Source: an uncultured Clostridia bacterium (GTDB taxonomy: Bacteria > Bacillota > Clostridia > Christensenellales > UBA1242). Taken from it: DNA of 7,779 nucleotides. Below are positions 5,653-7,779 of the stretch, one piece after another (within the stretch, counting starts at the first letter, position 1; every line of letters begins with the position of its first letter). The DNA lies in contig CANBAX010000037.1 in the NCBI GenBank assembly GCA_947366645.1, positions 1 to 7,779 on the forward strand, in the 5' to 3' direction. Made by a program: the position numbers and the translations under genes. The notes beneath the pieces were generated by a model. It had not been told where the DNA came from and ran no database searches. It saw only the letters and a program-made list of their open reading frames with translations.

Positions 5653-6774
5653 ATGGCAAATAAAGACTATTATTCAATTTTAGGTGTAGAAAAGACGGCG
5701 GGGGAGGACGAAATTAAGTCCGCCTATCGTCGCATGGCAAAAAAATATCACCCAGATATAAACAAGACGCCAGAGGCAGAGGTTAAGTTTAAAGAAATAA
5801 ACGAGGCTTACTCTGTGCTTAGTGACCCTCAAAAGAAGGCGAATTATGACCAGTTTGGCTCGGCTGAAGGTCCACAGTTTGGTGGTGGCCAAGGCGGTGG
5901 CTTTGGTGACTTTTTTGGCGGAGCAGGCGGCTTTGGCGACTTTTTTAGCGACATCTTTTCTGCTTTTGGTGGCGGAGCAAGGGGTGCGCGCGCTCAAATG
6001 CGTGGGCAAGATATAAATGCGTCGATGAACCTTTCCTTTGAAGAGGCTTGCTTTGGCTGTGAGAAAAACATCACTGTAAACAGAGTGGAAACTTGTTCTG
6101 CCTGCTCTGGCACTGGTGCGAAGAATGGTCGAGAGTACTCCACCTGTCCCGACTGCCATGGCAGTGGGCGGGTGCGCTTTCAGCAAAACACCATGATGGG
6201 CACCATTGTGCGTGAAGGCGAATGTCCTAAATGTGGTGGCAGCGGTAAAATCATTCGTGAAAAATGTGGCGAATGTAATGGAAAGGGGTATCAAAGGGTT
6301 AGCAAAACGTTAAAAGTCAAGGTGCCAGCAGGTATTGATGATGACCAGACACTGCGTATGCGTGGTGAAGGAAACGCTCCTATGGGGGAAGGCACAAGCG
6401 GCGACCTTAATATTCGTGTAAGGGTAGACAAACACAAAATTCTTGTAAGAAAGGGAAGCGACATTTGCCTAGACCTTTATCTGCCATTTACAACAACTTT
6501 GCTTGGTGGAAAGGTGGAGATTCCAACCCTTGACGGAGATTACACCTTAAATATTCCAGAACTTACTGCAAGTGGCACGGTAATGAGGATTAAAAATAAA
6601 GGCGTGAAAATACTTAATCGAGAATCCCGCGGTGATATGCTTGTCACCATAAAAGCGGAGGTGCCAAAAAGCCTTGACAGGGACACTAAGAAAAAACTTG
6701 AAGAACTTGCCTGCTCATTAAGCACCAATTCATATGCAAAATATTCACAATTTTTAAAGAATAAGAAAAAATAA
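5653..6774 (+). CDS. dnaJ: Co-chaperone DnaJ (Hsp40, class A)
   Basis: DnaJ delivers substrates to DnaK and stimulates its ATP hydrolysis. The 373 residues are full length. The J domain (1-68) contains YYSILGV, the essential HPD at 33-35, and FKEINEAYSVLSDPQKKANYDQFG. A Gly/Phe-rich linker covers about 70-110. The zinc-finger domain has all four CxxCxGxG repeats: CSACSGTG (148), CPDCHGSG (165), CPKCGGSG (191) and CGECNGKG (205), expected to bind two zinc ions. C-terminal substrate domains follow with VPAGIDDDQTLRMRGEG and the LPFTTTLLGGKVEIPTLDG signature. The ATG at 5653 follows GAAGGT at 5643-5648. It is the last gene of the operon, 13 bases after the metallopeptidase, and its TAA lies inside the stem of the terminator. 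G+C is higher than in the two preceding genes (36 of 60 at 6121-6180). Confidence 0.98.
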   Translation: MANKDYYSILGVEKTAGEDEIKSAYRRMAKKYHPDINKTPEAEVKFKEINEAYSVLSDPQKKANYDQFGSAEGPQFGGGQGGGFGDFFGGAGGFGDFFSDIFSAFGGGARGARAQMRGQDINASMNLSFEEACFGCEKNITVNRVETCSACSGTGAKNGREYSTCPDCHGSGRVRFQQNTMMGTIVREGECPKCGGSGKIIREKCGECNGKGYQRVSKTLKVKVPAGIDDDQTLRMRGEGNAPMGEGTSGDLNIRVRVDKHKILVRKGSDICLDLYLPFTTTLLGGKVEIPTLDGDYTLNIPELTASGTVMRIKNKGVKILNRESRGDMLVTIKAEVPKSLDRDTKKKLEELACSLSTNSYAKYSQFLKNKKK

Positions 6775-6796
6775 CGGCAACTTGCCGTTATTTTTT
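6766..6796. terminator. Bidirectional rho-independent terminator between dnaJ and the membrane gene
   Basis: A run of A's and ATAACGGCA pairs with TGCCGTTAT and a run of T's around a three- to five-base loop at 6779-6783, giving a stem of at least ten pairs. The T run at 6791-6796 serves plus-strand transcripts; the complementary A run at 6766-6771 serves minus-strand transcripts. The dnaJ stop (6772-6774) and the membrane gene stop (6788-6790 on the minus strand) occupy the two arms of the stem. Confidence 0.9.
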
Positions 6797-7222
6797 ATCT
6801 TTCTTAATATTTTTATTTTGTGATTCTTCTATGTTTTTTGAATCTATTTCTTGTTTAATTAAATAGTATAATCCAGTTACAAAAGCCGTCTTTTTGCAGT
6901 CACGCAATAGTTTACTTACTTGATTTAGGTAAATCAAAACAGTGATTCCAGCAAGTATTATTGTGAAAATTATGTACAGGACTAAAAATGCCCATATTCC
7001 ATTGTCAAGTTTAATTTGGCAAAAAAAGTAGATGCCGATAGAAAATCCAAATGCGTACAGACCAAGAATAATTGATACAATTAATTCCTGTCTTTTTAAA
7101 GTCTGTTTATCTTGCCATGTTAAAAAATTCTCTGAGAGAGTTTTTTTCGTAAAAAGACAAGATAAGGCAAATATACCTACACCTATTGAAATTCCTATAA
7201 ATATCATTGCCTCAAAATTCAT
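6788..7222 (-). CDS. Small integral membrane protein, three predicted transmembrane helices
   Basis: I do not recognise this 144-residue protein. It has three strongly hydrophobic segments: about 5-24 (AMIFIGISIGVGIFALSCLF), 48-68 (IVSIILGLYAFGFSIGIYFFC) and 77-99 (IWAFLVLYIIFTIILAGITV). A basic loop lies between the first two and a charged, lysine-rich C-terminal tail of about 45 residues ends the protein. Reading charges by the positive-inside rule, the first loop (KKTLS...KRQE) and the tail would be cytoplasmic, with a short outside loop near residues 69-76. The ATG at 7220-7222 is favoured because AAGGAGGG at 7229-7236 lies six bases upstream of it. A second Met at residue 6 lacks such a site. 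It is convergent with dnaJ and divergent from rnhB. Its promoter spacer contains a C9 run, so expression may be phase-variable. Function is unknown. Confidence 0.8.
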   Translation of the reverse strand: MNFEAMIFIGISIGVGIFALSCLFTKKTLSENFLTWQDKQTLKRQELIVSIILGLYAFGFSIGIYFFCQIKLDNGIWAFLVLYIIFTIILAGITVLIYLNQVSKLLRDCKKTAFVTGLYYLIKQEIDSKNIEESQNKNIKKDKK

Positions 7223-7244
7223 GAATCGCCCTCCTTAATTTCCT

Positions 7245-7271
7245 ATTATAGTCGGGGGGGGGATTTGTCAA
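7245..7271 (-). promoter_or_regulatory. Promoter of the membrane gene with a C9 tract in the spacer
   Basis: On the minus strand a perfect TTGACA (7271-7266) and a perfect TATAAT (7250-7245) are separated by 15 bases: AAT, nine C's (7262-7254), and GAC. The start of transcription would be near 7238, just before the AAGGAGGG ribosome binding site. Both hexamers are consensus but the spacer is two bases short of the 17-base optimum. Promoter identity is strong; length variation of the tract is inferred. Confidence 0.8.
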
Positions 7272-7284
7272 GTAAATTTGATAT

Positions 7285-7307
7285 AATAACGTCGGGACGT
7301 TATTTTT
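7285..7307 (+). terminator. Terminator-like hairpin between the divergent genes
   Basis: AATAACGT (7285-7292) pairs with ACGTTATT (7297-7304) around a four-base CGGG loop and is followed by T's to 7307, a rho-independent terminator shape on the plus strand. No plus-strand gene lies immediately upstream, so it may catch readthrough from dnaJ or act in the leader of rnhB. Its stem resembles the AATAACG...CGTTATT arms of the dnaJ terminator. An extended -10 sequence, TGATATAAT at 7279-7287, overlaps the left arm, so a promoter reading competes with the terminator one. Confidence 0.5.
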
Positions 7308-7342
7308 ATGTTTATCAAATACTTTGTAGATTTGAGATTATA

Positions 7343-7351
7343 TGTTAAAAT
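7343..7351 (+). promoter_or_regulatory. Possible extended -10 promoter element of rnhB
   Basis: TGTTAAAAT has the TGn-TAnnnT extended -10 form and ends six bases before the rnhB ATG. Transcription would start at or next to the start codon, giving a leaderless message. The candidate -35 (TTTGTA at 7323-7328, 17-base spacer) is poor. An alternative extended -10 is TGATATAAT at 7279-7287, which would give a leader of about 65 bases. Confidence 0.35.
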
Positions 7352-7357
7352 GTCCAT

Positions 7358-7779
7358 ATGTTAGATTACGAAAAGAAATTTGATGGAAAGATTATTGCGG
7401 GTATTGACGAGGCGGGAAGAGGACCACTTGCGGGGCCGGTGGTTTGTGCCTGCGTGATTATGCCTATGGACAAAAAACTAGAGGGGATTAATGACAGCAA
7501 AAAACTTTCCGCTAAAAAGCGAGAAGAGTTATATGAAAAGATAAAAGAGGTGGCAATAAGTTACTCTATTGTTGAGGTAAATGAGAAAACCATTGACAAG
7601 ATAAACATTTTGCAGTCGACACGCCTTGGTATGAAAAAAGCGCTTGACTCTTTGAGTGTAAAGCCAGATATCGTGTTTATTGATGCTGTCAAGATTGACA
7701 CCGACCTGCCACAAGAAAATATTATAAAGGGAGATTCGCTTTCCTACAATATTGCCTCCGCATCAATTCTTGCAAAGGT
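7358..7779 (+). CDS. rnhB: Ribonuclease HII, 5' part (gene runs off the window)
   Basis: RNase HII cuts RNA in RNA-DNA hybrids and starts removal of misincorporated ribonucleotides from the chromosome. The first 140 codons are present. IIAGIDEAGRGPLAGPVV at 12-29 holds the first two catalytic carboxylates (D17, E18). NDSKKLSAKKREELY at 45-59 is the conserved second block, FIDA (D109) gives the third carboxylate, and GDSLSYNIASASILAK at 125-140 is the conserved segment just before the fourth, which lies beyond the window. The ATG at 7358 is chosen because an in-frame stop occurs at 7346-7348 and the N-terminus has the expected length. No Shine-Dalgarno sequence is visible before it. No frameshift or odd residue is seen in the part present. 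Confidence 0.96.
   Translation, partial: MLDYEKKFDGKIIAGIDEAGRGPLAGPVVCACVIMPMDKKLEGINDSKKLSAKKREELYEKIKEVAISYSIVEVNEKTIDKINILQSTRLGMKKALDSLSVKPDIVFIDAVKIDTDLPQENIIKGDSLSYNIASASILAK

Noticed and set aside
5680..6294. Long (204-codon) open frame on the minus strand opposite dnaJ
   Set aside because: It is a shadow of dnaJ's G+C-rich text; its translation has no recognisable domain, and the plus-strand DnaJ motifs are complete.

Overview
The window looks like a chromosomal segment of a low-to-moderate GC Bacillota bacterium, most likely an uncultured Clostridia-type lineage. The reasons are the class I heat-shock operon order hrcA-grpE-dnaK-...-dnaJ under a CIRCE operator, strong AGGAGG-type ribosome binding sites, sigma-A-like promoters and a Gram-positive type DnaK. 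TGA is used as a normal stop. The genus cannot be named from the sequence alone.

Layout. 1-163: AT-rich leader with no supported gene. 164-409: a small XRE-family DNA-binding protein whose stop codon lies inside a short palindromic repeat (404-455). 456-691: intergenic DNA with A-tracts, a strong promoter (TTGACT, 17 nt, TATACT) and a CIRCE operator at the predicted transcription start. 692-6774: a tight six-gene operon of hrcA (repressor), grpE (nucleotide exchange factor), dnaK (Hsp70), an isochorismatase-like cysteine hydrolase, a HEFCH-containing DUF4932-like putative zinc metallopeptidase, and dnaJ (Hsp40). Gaps between genes are 0 to 13 bases. It ends in a hairpin terminator shared with a convergent gene. 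6788-7222 (minus strand): a small membrane protein with three predicted transmembrane segments. 7223-7357: a divergent promoter region. 7358 to the window end: the 5' part of rnhB (ribonuclease HII).

How the genes fit together. HrcA would repress its own operon through CIRCE. GrpE, DnaK and DnaJ form the ATP-driven folding machine. The two extra genes between dnaK and dnaJ are not usual members of this operon and are visibly more AT-rich than the chaperone genes, yet they are packed as if co-transcribed. They would then be heat-shock co-expressed.

Most unusual observations. (1) GrpE carries a metallothionein-like N-terminal tail of 19 cysteines in a CxC-x3 hexad pattern in place of the usual acidic N-terminus. 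(2) The promoter of the minus-strand membrane gene has perfect -35 and -10 hexamers separated by a spacer built around a run of nine C's, the architecture of known phase-variable promoters. (3) A second nine-base G run lies in the coding region of the cysteine hydrolase, just before its catalytic cysteine. (4) A putative metallopeptidase gene sits inside the dnaK-dnaJ operon.
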